From positions 39,377-64,662 of the forward strand of contig NZOF01000149.1 of NCBI GenBank assembly GCA_002695185.1: 25,286 nt of DNA, in the 5' to 3' direction. This DNA is from Erythrobacter sp. Its GTDB lineage: Bacteria; Pseudomonadota; Alphaproteobacteria; Sphingomonadales; Sphingomonadaceae. The notes beneath the pieces are model-generated. The model did not search any database and was not told the DNA's origin. It worked only from the letters and a program-made list of their open reading frames with translations. Both the position numbers and the translations under genes were made by a program. Shown piece after piece: positions 8,773 to 16,467 of the stretch. Each line of letters starts with the position of its first letter. Within the stretch, counting starts at the first letter, position 1.

Positions 8773-8907
8773 GTGAAACGTTCAGCCCTTGGTTGGATCG
8801 CCCTGTTGGCGATCGTCGGCATTCTGGTTGCGGCCTGGATCGATGGAGGCGAGGAGCCGCTTCGACCGATCAGCCAATCGATCCAGGTACCGGAGGGTGC
8901 GCTGTGA
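8773..8907 (+). CDS. Small single-pass membrane peptide, unknown
   Basis: This is a 44-residue open frame from GTG 8773 to TGA 8905-8907. It begins VKRSALGW, then a run of hydrophobic residues (IALLAIVGILVAAW) forms one membrane segment with a positive N-terminus, followed by an acidic and polar tail containing WIDGGEEPLRPISQ and ending PEGAL. The positive-inside pattern predicts the tail in the periplasm. The stop overlaps the next start as GTGA (8904-8907). I recall similar short proteins with a W(I/F)D-GxEPxRxI pattern at this position in relatives, but cannot check. The ribosome site is weak (GAGG at 8752-8755 is too distant), so the start could differ. It is easily missed because of its size. 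Confidence 0.6.
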   Translation: MKRSALGWIALLAIVGILVAAWIDGGEEPLRPISQSIQVPEGAL

Positions 8908-10736
8908 GCCGCGGGCTTCTTCTTGCCGGTGCTGCCCTGGCGCTGACCTCGACTGTCGTTCTCGCACAGCGCGCGCCTGAAAGCATTCTGCCGCCCGCGA
9001 CCCAGTCGCCTGCTCCAAGTCCGGCGCCAGCGCCCGCTCCAGCGCCCGCACCGGCACCAGCTCCTGCGCCGAGCGAAGGGGGCGAGGTGGTGCAGCCAAC
9101 CCCGCCGCGTCCGGCTCCGACCACTGTCGATACGTCCAATATCAGCGCCTCGGAGATTCCATCCGCGGCGAAGCTGGAGGCGATGACCACGTCCGAGCTG
9201 GACGAACTGTTCGGGCTGAAGCCGCGTTACGACATTCCGCCGGCAGCGCAGCGTTCGACCGAGGAAATCGGTGTCATCGGTCCGGGTGAAGGCGGTTTTC
9301 CCACCGGCTCGCTCGCGCGCCAGCCCGGTTCGATTGTCCAGGCCGCGCTCGCTGCCTCGCAGGGCCCGGTGATTTCTCGCTGGGGGCACATTCTTCTGCG
9401 GCGCGCGCTCGCCAGCCGTCTCAATGCGCCGGTCGGAATGAGCGAAGTCGATTTCGCGGCGCTGCGTGCCAGCACATTGAATTCCATGGGCGAACATGCG
9501 GCAGCGCGCGCCCTGGTCCAGGATGTCGACGCGGCGAACTACAACGGCGCGCTCGTCAATGCGGCGATGGGAGCATATCTCGGCACGGCCGATATCGTCG
9601 GGGCCTGCCCCGTGGTAAGGCTCGACGGTGTCAGCGGCGAAGGAATGCAGTGGTCCATGCTGGAGGCCATCTGCGCTTCATTTGCGGGCGAGGCGACGGG
9701 CGCGCAGAACGATCTGCGCCGCCTGCTCAACCGGACGGAAGACGACCGGATCGATGTGCTTCTCGCCCAGCGGTATGCCGGGTCGGCCGGCCAGGGCCGC
9801 CGCGCCGTTACCATCGAATGGGACGGGGTGGATGAGATGAATCCCTGGCGCTTCGCGCTGGCCAACGCTCTCAGTATCGATCTGCCCGAACAGCTATCCG
9901 AAGATCTCGGACCGTATTATCTCAAGTCTTCGGCTCTCATACCAGCGCTCCCGACCGTGCAACGGCTGCGCGGTGCCGATACAGCGGCTGCGTCTGGAAT
10001 CCTGTCCGCCGAAGCAATGGTTGACCTCTATTCCCAGCTGTATGCGATGCGCGCGAATGAGGAACAGAGCGCAGGCCTTACCACCGCGATCCGGCTGGGC
10101 GATGCTTATACCGACGCTTCTGCAACTGGGCGACTTGCGGCCATCAAGGATGTGTGGGGCGGCGATGACACGGATTACGGCCGGCTCGTTCTCACCGCCT
10201 ATGCCGCAGCGCGGCTGACGCCGACATCGGATTTCGAAAGCGATTCCGGCAAGCTGATCGCTTCCATGCTGACTGCCGGTCTCGATCGCGATGCCATGCG
10301 CTGGGCCAATGTCGTCGACACGGGCTCGGTCGGCTGGGCCTTGCTGGCTCTTGCCAACCCGTCCGGCGACGATGTCAGCGATGGCGATTTCGGCAGTTTC
10401 GAGGATAACGACGGATCATCGAGCAAGCGCAAATCGCGCATGTTCCTTGCCGGACTGGCCGGGCTCGGCCGGTTCTCCTCCGGCAACATTGCCGAATATA
10501 GCGATACGCTCGGCGTCGATCTCGAAGCACCGACTGCCTGGACGCGGATGATCGACCGTGCTGCTGCAGCAGACAATGCAGCTCTGGTGAGTATTCTGGC
10601 CGGTCTCGGGATGCAGGGTACGGAGTGGAGCCAGATGACGGCGCGTCATCTCTATCACATCGTCTCCGCACTCAACCGGGTCGGGCTGGAAGCAGAAGCG
10701 CGGATGATCGCGGCGGAGGCGGTCGCTCGCGCCTGA
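8904..10736 (+). CDS. Exported Ala/Pro-rich protein with large helical domain, unknown
   Basis: The 610-residue product starts at GTG 8904, giving a clean signal peptide (MSRGLLLAGAALALTSTVVLA, likely cleavage after Ala21). The longer open frame upstream is rich in R/G/W and overlaps aroK, so it is not used. Residues 36-56 form a Pro-Ala tract of TonB-linker type. The remainder is mostly alpha-helical, rich in Ala, Leu and Asp, with helix pairs suggestive of solenoid repeats, but I cannot assign a domain. It is coupled by GTGA to the preceding 44-aa membrane peptide and lies 8 bases before xerD. The linker would allow a helical domain to reach across peptidoglycan; a structural or scaffolding role is only a guess. 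Confidence 0.85.
   Translation: MSRGLLLAGAALALTSTVVLAQRAPESILPPATQSPAPSPAPAPAPAPAPAPAPAPSEGGEVVQPTPPRPAPTTVDTSNISASEIPSAAKLEAMTTSELDELFGLKPRYDIPPAAQRSTEEIGVIGPGEGGFPTGSLARQPGSIVQAALAASQGPVISRWGHILLRRALASRLNAPVGMSEVDFAALRASTLNSMGEHAAARALVQDVDAANYNGALVNAAMGAYLGTADIVGACPVVRLDGVSGEGMQWSMLEAICASFAGEATGAQNDLRRLLNRTEDDRIDVLLAQRYAGSAGQGRRAVTIEWDGVDEMNPWRFALANALSIDLPEQLSEDLGPYYLKSSALIPALPTVQRLRGADTAAASGILSAEAMVDLYSQLYAMRANEEQSAGLTTAIRLGDAYTDASATGRLAAIKDVWGGDDTDYGRLVLTAYAAARLTPTSDFESDSGKLIASMLTAGLDRDAMRWANVVDTGSVGWALLALANPSGDDVSDGDFGSFEDNDGSSSKRKSRMFLAGLAGLGRFSSGNIAEYSDTLGVDLEAPTAWTRMIDRAAAADNAALVSILAGLGMQGTEWSQMTARHLYHIVSALNRVGLEAEARMIAAEAVARA
9009..9071 (+). repeat. Ala-Pro coding repeat
   Basis: Twenty-one codons encode an almost uninterrupted proline-alanine alternation with two serines (residues 36-56 of the exported protein). 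Codon usage varies (CCA, CCG, CCC, CCT, GCG, GCT, GCC), so it is a selected protein repeat rather than recent slippage of one DNA unit. Such tracts form stiff, extended periplasmic linkers, as in TonB. Confidence 0.85.
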
Positions 10737-10744
10737 GGGCCCAG

Positions 10745-11623
10745 ATGAGCGATATAGACGATTTCCTCGCCATGCTGGCGACCGAACGCGGAGCGGCACG
10801 CAACACGTTGCTCGCCTACGGACGCGATCTTCGGCAGGCAGAGGAAATGGCAGGATCCGCCCTGGCCACGCTCAGTGCGGCACAGTTGGCCAAGCTGGGG
10901 CAAGGGTGGTCCTCGCTGGCGCCTTCGACGATGGCGCGCAAGATTTCTGCCTTACGGCAATTCTTCGGTTTCCTCGTGAATGAGGGCGACCGGGAAGATG
11001 ATCCGACCCATGCCTTGCCGCGCCCGGCAACCCGCCGCCCGCTGCCGAAGATCCTCTCCCACGCTCAGGTGGAGGCGCTTTTCCAATGCGCCGAGGCAGA
11101 GGCCGGCAGTGAAAGGCCCGAAGCGGTCAGGCTGCTGACGATGCTCGAACTGCTTTACGGTTCGGGGCTGCGCGCCACCGAGCTTGTATCCTTGCCATTA
11201 TCTGCGGTCCCCCGCGACGAGCCTTTTCTCACGGTCACCGGCAAGGGCGGGCAGGCCCGGCTGGTGCCGGTAAGCACGCGCGCAAAGAAGGCGTTGGCTC
11301 GCTGGCTGGCGGTCCGGCCCACCGAATCCCGGTGGTTGTTTCCCTCGCGTACCGGGCATTTGACCCGGATTCGCCTGTTCCAGATGCTGAAGGAATTGGC
11401 GGTGCGGGCTGACCTGCCGCCCGAAAAACTGAGCCCCCACGTCCTGCGCCATGCCTTCGCCACTCACCTTCTGGAGGGTGGGGCGGACTTGCGCGCGCTG
11501 CAGACGCTGCTGGGCCACGCCGATATCGCCACAACCCAGATCTACACCCATGTCGACGCCGCGCGGCTGGTAAAGCTCGTAAACGAGCGGCACCCGCTTG
11601 CACGCGCGCGCGCCAGCGACTAG
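10745..11623 (+). CDS. xerD: Tyrosine recombinase XerD
   Basis: This 292-residue site-specific recombinase acts with XerC at dif to resolve chromosome dimers. The N-terminal SAM-like core-binding domain (about 1-90) is followed by the catalytic domain. Catalytic residues are visible: Arg143 (GSGLRATE), Lys167 (TGKGGQ), His232 and Arg235 (HVLRHAFATHLLEGG), His258 (LLGHADIATTQIYTHV) and the nucleophile Tyr267. ATG 10745 follows GAGGGCC and gives the standard N-terminus; the frame open upstream belongs to overlap with the previous gene. Context (single copy, next to accA, no mobile genes) supports the housekeeping XerD rather than an element integrase. XerC versus XerD cannot be settled from sequence alone, but the motif spacing fits XerD. 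Confidence 0.92.
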   Translation: MSDIDDFLAMLATERGAARNTLLAYGRDLRQAEEMAGSALATLSAAQLAKLGQGWSSLAPSTMARKISALRQFFGFLVNEGDREDDPTHALPRPATRRPLPKILSHAQVEALFQCAEAEAGSERPEAVRLLTMLELLYGSGLRATELVSLPLSAVPRDEPFLTVTGKGGQARLVPVSTRAKKALARWLAVRPTESRWLFPSRTGHLTRIRLFQMLKELAVRADLPPEKLSPHVLRHAFATHLLEGGADLRALQTLLGHADIATTQIYTHVDAARLVKLVNERHPLARARASD

Positions 11624-11633
11624 CGGGTTGGCC

Positions 11634-12578
11634 ATGATTTCCTATCTCGAATTTGAAAAACCTGTCGCGGAACTGGATCAACGCATCGCGGAATTGCGCG
11701 CGGCGGCGGACGGCGATGATGTCGATATTTCCAACGAGTTGCGGCGGCTTGAGGTAAAAAGCACGACGCTGCTCGAAAGCACCTACGAATCACTGTCTCC
11801 GTGGCAGAAGACCCAGGTGGCACGTCACCCCGCAAGGCCACATTTTCGCGATTATGTCGAGCATGCGTTTGACGAGTTCGTGCCCTTGGGCGGGGACCGC
11901 AATTATGGCGAAGACGAGGCGATCATGGGCGGGCTTGCCCGGCTTGGCGGGCGCAAGGTCGTCCTGATCGGCCATGAAAAGGGCAATGATACCGCCAGCC
12001 GAATCCGGCACAATTTCGGCATGGGAAAACCCGAAGGTTATCGCAAGGCCATCCGCCTGATGGAAATGGCCGGACGCTTCGGACTGCCCGTCGTCACACT
12101 CGTCGACACCTCGGGTGCTTTTCCGGGGGTGGAAGCGGAGGAACGCGGGCAGGCAGAGGCGATTGCCCGTTCAACCGAAGCGTGTCTGGCGCTGCCGGTC
12201 CCCATGGTCGCCAGCATCGTCGGCGAGGGTGGCTCCGGCGGAGCTGTAGCCCTGGCGAGTGCAGAGCGGGTGCTGATGTTCGAACATGCGGTCTATTCGG
12301 TGATCTCGCCTGAAGGCTGTGCCTCGATTCTCTGGCGCACCGCGGAAAAGGCTCCCGATGCGGCTGAAGCGATGAAGGTGACGGCGCAGGATCTGGAGCG
12401 TCTTGGTGTGATCGATCGCATCGTCGGCGAACCTGTCGGAGGCGCACATCGCGATCCCGTCGCGGCGGCCAAATCGCTCGGCCAGGCAATCGGCGAAGAG
12501 CTCGACATGCTGTCGCGCAATTCGGCCGATGAACTCAAGCGGATGCGTGAAGAGCGCTTTCTCAAAATGGCGGGCTGA
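11634..12578 (+). CDS. accA: Acetyl-CoA carboxylase carboxyltransferase subunit alpha
   Basis: The 314-residue protein forms, with AccD, the carboxyltransferase that moves CO2 from biotin on AccB to acetyl-CoA, making malonyl-CoA for fatty acid synthesis. The start MISYLEFEKPVAELDQRI, the KPEGYRKAIRLMEMAGRFGLP block, VDTSGAFPG, the oxyanion glycines GEGGSGGA (198-205) and SPEGCASILW are diagnostic. The length is typical. ATG 11634 lies 10 bases after the xerD stop. No strong ribosome site is visible, so coupling to xerD translation is possible. A hairpin with a T-rich tail lies just after the stop. Identification is secure. Confidence 0.97.
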   Translation: MISYLEFEKPVAELDQRIAELRAAADGDDVDISNELRRLEVKSTTLLESTYESLSPWQKTQVARHPARPHFRDYVEHAFDEFVPLGGDRNYGEDEAIMGGLARLGGRKVVLIGHEKGNDTASRIRHNFGMGKPEGYRKAIRLMEMAGRFGLPVVTLVDTSGAFPGVEAEERGQAEAIARSTEACLALPVPMVASIVGEGGSGGAVALASAERVLMFEHAVYSVISPEGCASILWRTAEKAPDAAEAMKVTAQDLERLGVIDRIVGEPVGGAHRDPVAAAKSLGQAIGEELDMLSRNSADELKRMREERFLKMAG

Positions 12579-12593
12579 CGCCCGGTCTCTGCT

Positions 12594-12636
12594 CGGCAGG
12601 CGGGAACCACCGTCTGCCGCTTAGGTTTCTTCTTGC
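12594..12636 (+). terminator. Probable rho-independent terminator after accA
   Basis: A 10-base stem (CGGCAGGCGG 12594-12603 with CCGTCTGCCG 12610-12619, one G-T wobble) closes a 6-base loop. It is followed by a T-rich but interrupted tail (CTTAGGTTTCTTCTT). It fits the end of the xerD-accA transcript. Confidence 0.6.
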
Positions 12637-12696
12637 ATAGTTACAACTTACGGGCGTGGGGGTGTCCCTGCGCGCCTGTGCAAGGGGAGCCTTTCA

Positions 12697-14175
12697 ATGC
12701 CCAGCTTCAAATCCATCGCCGCCGCGTCCACCGCAACCGTTTCGCTTGCCTTGGGTGGATGTGCAGCATTGCCGGGCGGAGGCAACATTCCCAGCGCCTC
12801 CGAGCCGATCACGCAGAGCGAAGCGCAGATGGGGGCAGAAGCACACCCTGAATTGCTCGCCGAATTCGGCGGGGCGATGACGGGTTCACAGGCACAATAT
12901 GTCGAGCAGGTCGGCAAGACGATCGCTGTCCAGTCCGGACTGGGCAATGCCCGCGACAGTTTCACTGTCAGCCTCGTCAACAGCCCGGTAAACAACGCTT
13001 TCGCCATTCCGGGCGGGTATGTTTATACCACCCGGCAGCTTGTTACGCTGATGAACAATGAAGCCGAACTGGCAGGCGTTCTCGGCCACGAAGTGGCTCA
13101 CGTAGCGCTGCGCCATTCGCAGCGTCGCCAAGCCGCCGCGCAACGAAATTCGCTGCTAGGTGCCGGTGCTGCGATCCTGTCCGGCATATTGCTCGGAAAC
13201 AATCCTCTCGGCCAGCAGATCGGTCAGGCGGCTTTGGAGGGCTCGCAGATGCTGACGCTGAAGTTCTCTCGCAGCCAAGAGCTTGAAGCGGATCAGATGG
13301 GCATCCAGTATCTTAACAAGGCTGGCTATGATCCGCGCGCTATGGCGACCGTTCTGGCCAGCCTTGCAGCGCAGAACGCTCTCGATGCGAGGCTTCAGGG
13401 GCGCGATAATGCAAGCCTGCCGGAATGGGCATCGACCCACCCCGATCCGGCCAGCCGTGTCCAGGCTGCTGCAAGCCAGGCGCAAGGCCTCACCGGGGTA
13501 ACCAATCGCGATACGTTCCTGACGCGAATCGATGGCCTGACCTATGGTGACGATCCGGCGCAGGGGATTGTTGAGGGGCGGCAATTCATTCACCCCGAGC
13601 TCCAGCTTGCCTTCACGGCGCCGCAGGGCTTCTACATGGTCAACAGCACTAGCGCCGTTTCAATCAATGGACAGAGCGGCAAGGCACAATTCTCGCTGGC
13701 GCCCTATAACGGCAATCTTCAGAATTACGTGAATTCGGTATTTGCCGGGCTGAGCCAGCAGCAGCAGATCCGGCCCGGCAACATCCAGACGACTACGGTA
13801 AATGGCTTGCCTGCGGCATATGGCACGGCACGTGTAAACAACGGCAACGGTCAGGTGGATGTCACGGTGTTCGCTTATGAATTCGGTAACAACCGCGCCT
13901 ATCACTTCCTCGCAATCACACCGGCGGGCAGTGCAGGCACGTTCAATTCGATGTTCTCGTCAGTGCGCCGCGTTTCGGCACAGGAAGCTGCCAATGTGGT
14001 GCCACGCGTGCTCGACGTAGTAACGGTACAGCGCGGTGATACGGTAAGTTCGCTGGCACGTCGGATGGCCTACCCCAGCGCTCAGGAAGAGCGTTTCCGG
14101 GTGTTGAACGGTCTGTCTTCAGGCGAAGGCGTGACCGCCGGGCAGAAGGTGAAGATCGTGGTGCGCGGGAGCTGA
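12697..14175 (+). CDS. Lipoprotein M48-family metallopeptidase with LysM-like tail
   Basis: The 492-residue product has a lipoprotein signal (lipobox LGGC, Cys22), then a zinc-peptidase domain of the BepA/M48 type. HEVAH supplies His131, Glu132 and His135, and SRSQELEAD supplies the third ligand Glu195. BepA-like proteases survey outer-membrane protein assembly. After a less conserved Gln-rich middle (about 280-430), the last 60 residues (VQRGDTVSSLARRM...GQKVKIV) look like a LysM fold, which would bind peptidoglycan. A strong GGGGAG lies 8-9 bases before ATG 12697. The gene stands alone between terminators. BepA itself has TPRs at this end, so the LysM-like tail marks a different subfamily, seen in several alphaproteobacteria. 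Confidence 0.9.
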   Translation: MPSFKSIAAASTATVSLALGGCAALPGGGNIPSASEPITQSEAQMGAEAHPELLAEFGGAMTGSQAQYVEQVGKTIAVQSGLGNARDSFTVSLVNSPVNNAFAIPGGYVYTTRQLVTLMNNEAELAGVLGHEVAHVALRHSQRRQAAAQRNSLLGAGAAILSGILLGNNPLGQQIGQAALEGSQMLTLKFSRSQELEADQMGIQYLNKAGYDPRAMATVLASLAAQNALDARLQGRDNASLPEWASTHPDPASRVQAAASQAQGLTGVTNRDTFLTRIDGLTYGDDPAQGIVEGRQFIHPELQLAFTAPQGFYMVNSTSAVSINGQSGKAQFSLAPYNGNLQNYVNSVFAGLSQQQQIRPGNIQTTTVNGLPAAYGTARVNNGNGQVDVTVFAYEFGNNRAYHFLAITPAGSAGTFNSMFSSVRRVSAQEAANVVPRVLDVVTVQRGDTVSSLARRMAYPSAQEERFRVLNGLSSGEGVTAGQKVKIVVRGS

Positions 14176-14210
14176 GCTTAATGCTGAGTTCGATTTAAAG
14201 AGACAATTAA

Positions 14211-14247
14211 AATAAAAAGGGCGGCGAGGTTTCCCTCGCCACCCTCT
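14211..14247 (-). terminator. Rho-independent terminator of the flp pilin gene
   Basis: Read on the reverse strand, a stem (7 pairs CCTCGCC/GGCGAGG, one mismatch, then GGG/CCC) with a 4-base loop is followed directly by TTTTTATTTTAATT. This is the strongest terminator in the window. It lies about 20 bases after the pilin stop and also sits downstream of the convergent M48 gene, though on that strand the tail is not T-rich. Confidence 0.88.
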
Positions 14248-14267
14248 TCAATGCGATGTCGCAGAAC

Positions 14268-14444
14268 TTAGTCGGCGTTCGCGGTCGACATGGTCGAAGC
14301 GACCTTGTTGAAGGTCTCGCCCAGCTGGTTGCCGAGTGCGCCCATGGCGGTCATGGCAGCAACAGCGATCAGAGCAGCGATCAGACCGTATTCGATTGCG
14401 GTCGCGCCTTCTTCGTTCTTGCGAAGCTTGTTGATGAATTTCAT
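14268..14444 (-). CDS. Flp/Fap-type pilin subunit
   Basis: This is a 58-residue Flp pilin, too short for many gene finders. The N-terminus MKFINKLRKNEEG ends at the prepilin cleavage Gly13, and the processed part begins ATAIEYGLIAALIAVAAM: the G/ATAxEY motif plus the hydrophobic helix that packs in the pilus. A short hydrophilic end (NQLGETFNKVASTMSTANAD) follows. Flp pilins form Tad adhesion pili and are cleaved by TadV/CpaA. ATG 14444 has AGGAG 7 bases upstream, and a very strong terminator follows. These two features fit high expression. No tad/cpa assembly genes are in the window, so the pilin gene is separated from its machinery. Confidence 0.95.
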   Translation of the reverse strand: MKFINKLRKNEEGATAIEYGLIAALIAVAAMTAMGALGNQLGETFNKVASTMSTANAD

Positions 14445-14566
14445 GGTATGTCTCCTGGTTCAGTCTTCGGTACCCGACTCTCACCGCGTCCAACGGCTTG
14501 AGCTATCCTCGTTCTGACGCCGACTGATTGACAAATTGCTAATCAGGCGTGCTTTTTCTTCGCGCT

Positions 14567-14746
14567 TTATTTTTCGCGAGCTTCCTCCACCGTCGAGCTG
14601 ACGTGATTCCACATCGAAGTCGTCGTCTTCCCGAAAGTCTCGAGAGCCCCCACCAGAGCGAGGAAAATCATCGCGAGAATCAGCCCGTATTCGACAGCGG
14701 TTGCGCCCCGTTCGTCGTGTCCCAATGCTTTTAGAAATCGGACCAC
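14567..14746 (-). CDS. Second, divergent Flp-type pilin
   Basis: This 59-residue frame from GTG 14746 has GAGGGA 9 bases upstream. It has the same architecture as the downstream pilin: basic leader VVRFLKALGHDERG, cleavage Gly14, then ATAVEYGLILAMIFLALVGAL. The C-terminal part (ETFGKTTTSMWNHVSSTVEEAREK) is unlike the other pilin. It lies 122 bases upstream of the first pilin gene on the same strand. It could be a minor or tip pilin, or a variant major one. The motif makes the family call firm; the role relative to its neighbour is unknown. Confidence 0.88.
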   Translation of the reverse strand: MVRFLKALGHDERGATAVEYGLILAMIFLALVGALETFGKTTTSMWNHVSSTVEEAREK

Positions 14747-14832
14747 TTGGTTTGTCCCTCTTGTCGTTTCGTAGCTGACCCCTTTCGATTAGGGGGTGAG
14801 GTCTTAAGAAAATCTTTTCAGGGATCACGAGA

Positions 14833-15255
14833 TTGGAAAAAAAACCGACATGGATGCCGGTGGTCGCGATCAGACTGGTAGATGACCGGGGGCGCTGGCT
14901 CATGCACCGGCGGCCTCATAACAAGCATCATGGCGGGCTGTGGGAGTTCCCCGGTGGCAAGGTCGAAGAAGGCGAAACGCCCGCAGAAGCGCTGGTGCGC
15001 GAGGTGGGGGAAGAACTCGATCTTGAGATAACACCGGATGAGCTCGTTCCCGAAACCTTCGCACAGGAGGGGCCTCTTGAGAGCCGGTCACCCATTGTCA
15101 TACTTCTTTACAGCTGCAGCTCATGGCGGGGCATTCCCCGTGCGCTGGAGGGCGGGACGCTGGACTGGTTCCTCCCTGCTGAAGCCGCGTCACTGGACAG
15201 GCCACCCCTCGACATCGCGCTGATGGATAAATTGCTTCAAAAAATTACCGATTAG
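14833..15255 (+). CDS. mutT: MutT-type Nudix hydrolase (8-oxo-dGTP diphosphatase)
   Basis: The 140-residue protein probably removes oxidised dGTP from the nucleotide pool. The Nudix box starts at Gly42 (GKVEEGE), passes through REVGEEL at 56-62 and keeps both catalytic glutamates. The position that is normally Gly near its end is Asp63. GGLWEFPGGK before it and DWFLPAE near the end are MutT-like. I take TTG 14833 as start because the residues MEKKPTWMPVVAIRL align with MutT N-termini and AGGG lies upstream. ATG 14854 would cut the first strand. It is divergent from the second pilin gene. Assignment to MutT rather than another Nudix enzyme is likely but not certain. Confidence 0.88.
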   Translation: MEKKPTWMPVVAIRLVDDRGRWLMHRRPHNKHHGGLWEFPGGKVEEGETPAEALVREVGEELDLEITPDELVPETFAQEGPLESRSPIVILLYSCSSWRGIPRALEGGTLDWFLPAEAASLDRPPLDIALMDKLLQKITD

Positions 15256-15299
15256 GTGTTGCCAAGGTCTCAGCTTCTGCCTATTGGCCCCCCTCCAAC

Positions 15300-15376
15300 G
15301 CGCCAGTAGCTCAGCTGGATAGAGTACCTGACTACGAATCAGGCGGCCGGAGGTTCGAATCCTTCCTGGCGCACCA
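15300..15376 (+). tRNA. tRNA-Arg (anticodon ACG)
   Basis: A full cloverleaf is visible. The acceptor stem GCGCCAG pairs with CTGGCGC. There is a D-arm, an anticodon stem CCTGA/TCAGG with loop CTACGAA (anticodon ACG at 15334-15336), and a T-arm GGAGG-TTCGAAT-CCTTC. The discriminator base is A, and CCA is encoded at 15374-15376. A34 would be deaminated to inosine to read CGU, CGC and CGA. Confidence 0.97.
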
Positions 15377-15379
15377 AAC

Positions 15380-15420
15380 AAGCCCATGACCCGCAAGGGT
15401 CGTGGGCTTCTTTGGTTTTT
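15380..15420 (+). terminator. Rho-independent terminator after tRNA-Arg
   Basis: A long stem AAGCCCATGACCC / GGGTCGTGGGCTT (one internal A-G mismatch) closes a GCAA tetraloop and is followed by CTTTGGTTTTT. It begins 3 bases after the CCA end, so it terminates the tRNA transcript. Confidence 0.9.
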
Positions 15421-15481
15421 GGCTGGTAAACCTTTGAATTCGCAGAGGAAGCGGGCTGTCACGCACCGCCCGAACGAACTC

Positions 15482-15880
15482 TTATTCTGCCTTATCTTCC
15501 AGCGCGTGCATATCGTCATCGCTGAAGCCGAAATGGTGGCCTGCCTCGTGGATGACGACGTGCCGCACGAGATCGTCCATCCTCACGCCCGTTTCCCGCC
15601 ACTCGGCAATCAGCGGCTCGCGGAACAGCCAGATGCGTGCGGGCATGCGGTGGCTTTGCCAGATCGAGCGGTCGGGCAAAGCCTCCCCTTGGTAGAGACC
15701 GCTCAACTCCCACTTGTTCGACAGGTTCACCGCGGCAAGCTGTTCGGGTGTGGCGAAGTCTTCCACCTGCAGGACGATATCGCCCATCTGCGCGCGGAAA
15801 TGGTCCGGTAGCGAAGCGACGACCGCTTCTGCCATCTGCTGCATCTGGGCTTTGGTGGGCCCCGTGGGCTGGTTCCTCAT
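15482..15880 (-). CDS. Zincin-like metallopeptidase family protein (DUF1025-type)
   Basis: This is a 132-residue cytoplasmic protein. It has the short zincin motif HEAGHHFGFSD (His111, Glu112, His115) followed by DDMHALED, typical of the minimal metallopeptidase-like family PF06262. Its substrate is unknown. ATG 15880 is used; the frame extends to a TTG at 15916, but those residues are not expected. The gene is divergent from the hemerythrin-like gene (about 93 bases between starts). It converges on the tRNA terminator side, with about 60 bases between. Family confidence is high; proteolytic activity is unproven for most members. Confidence 0.88.
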   Translation of the reverse strand: MRNQPTGPTKAQMQQMAEAVVASLPDHFRAQMGDIVLQVEDFATPEQLAAVNLSNKWELSGLYQGEALPDRSIWQSHRMPARIWLFREPLIAEWRETGVRMDDLVRHVVIHEAGHHFGFSDDDMHALEDKAE

Positions 15881-15973
15881 GCCAGAGAATATGCGGAGCG
15901 CGCAGGGCCGTTTCAAGAATTGCGGAACCGCCGCAACATCCGCCTGTTCTGCAACCGAAGGAGTTTACCGAAC

Positions 15974-16465
15974 ATGGCCGACACAAAAGAGATATTCGAT
16001 CGCCTGAAGCAAGATCACGACAAACATCGCGAACTGCTCGACAAGCTGATGCAGACGAGCGGTGACAGCGCAGAGCGCGAACAGCTGTTCGAGGAACTGA
16101 CCAAGGAACTGAAGTCGCACGCCGCCGCGGAGGAGCAGGCGCTCTATTCCACCATGCTGCGCAAGCCACCGACCACGGGTGAGACGCGCCATTCGGTTGC
16201 CGAGCACCACGAAATCGAGGAAGCGCTGAACGATCTCGCCGCAACCGACATGTCGGAAGGCGGCTGGCTGACCAAGTTCAAGACCTTCGACCATGATTAT
16301 CGCCATCACATCGACGAGGAAGAGGAAGATCACTTCCCCGACTTTGCCAAATATCTCGATGAAAAGGACCTTGAGCACATGCGTTCGGTCTTCGAGCGCC
16401 GTAAGAAGGAAGAGATGGACGACGCCGAAGTGACGCCCGAAAAGAAAGAGGACGCGAAAGAATAA
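15974..16465 (+). CDS. Hemerythrin HHE-domain protein
   Basis: The 163-residue protein is a four-helix bundle of the hemerythrin/HHE type, with candidate di-iron ligands in DHDKHRE (His15), SHAAAEEQ (His49, Glu53), RHSVAEHHE (His73, His78) and DHDYRHHIDEEEEDH (His107, His111). Such proteins bind oxygen or reactive species, or sense iron and oxygen; no catalytic role can be assigned. The C-terminus is highly charged (KKEEMDDAEVTPEKKEDAKE). ATG 15974 has AAGGAG 12 bases upstream; a longer frame exists but is not needed. The gene ends only 2 bases before the phospholipase D gene, so they form an operon. Confidence 0.9.
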   Translation: MADTKEIFDRLKQDHDKHRELLDKLMQTSGDSAEREQLFEELTKELKSHAAAEEQALYSTMLRKPPTTGETRHSVAEHHEIEEALNDLAATDMSEGGWLTKFKTFDHDYRHHIDEEEEDHFPDFAKYLDEKDLEHMRSVFERRKKEEMDDAEVTPEKKEDAKE

Positions 16466-16467
16466 CC

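Noticed and set aside
8688..8903. Longer N-terminus for the 610-residue exported protein
   Set aside because: These 72 codons read as Arg/Gly/Trp-rich noise, overlap the aroK start and the 44-aa gene, and hide a clean signal peptide that begins at GTG 8904.
10745..15376. xerD and tRNA-Arg as parts of an integrated mobile element
   Set aside because: XerD is in a housekeeping context next to accA, no integrase or att repeat lies beside the tRNA, and the tRNA is complete with its own terminator.
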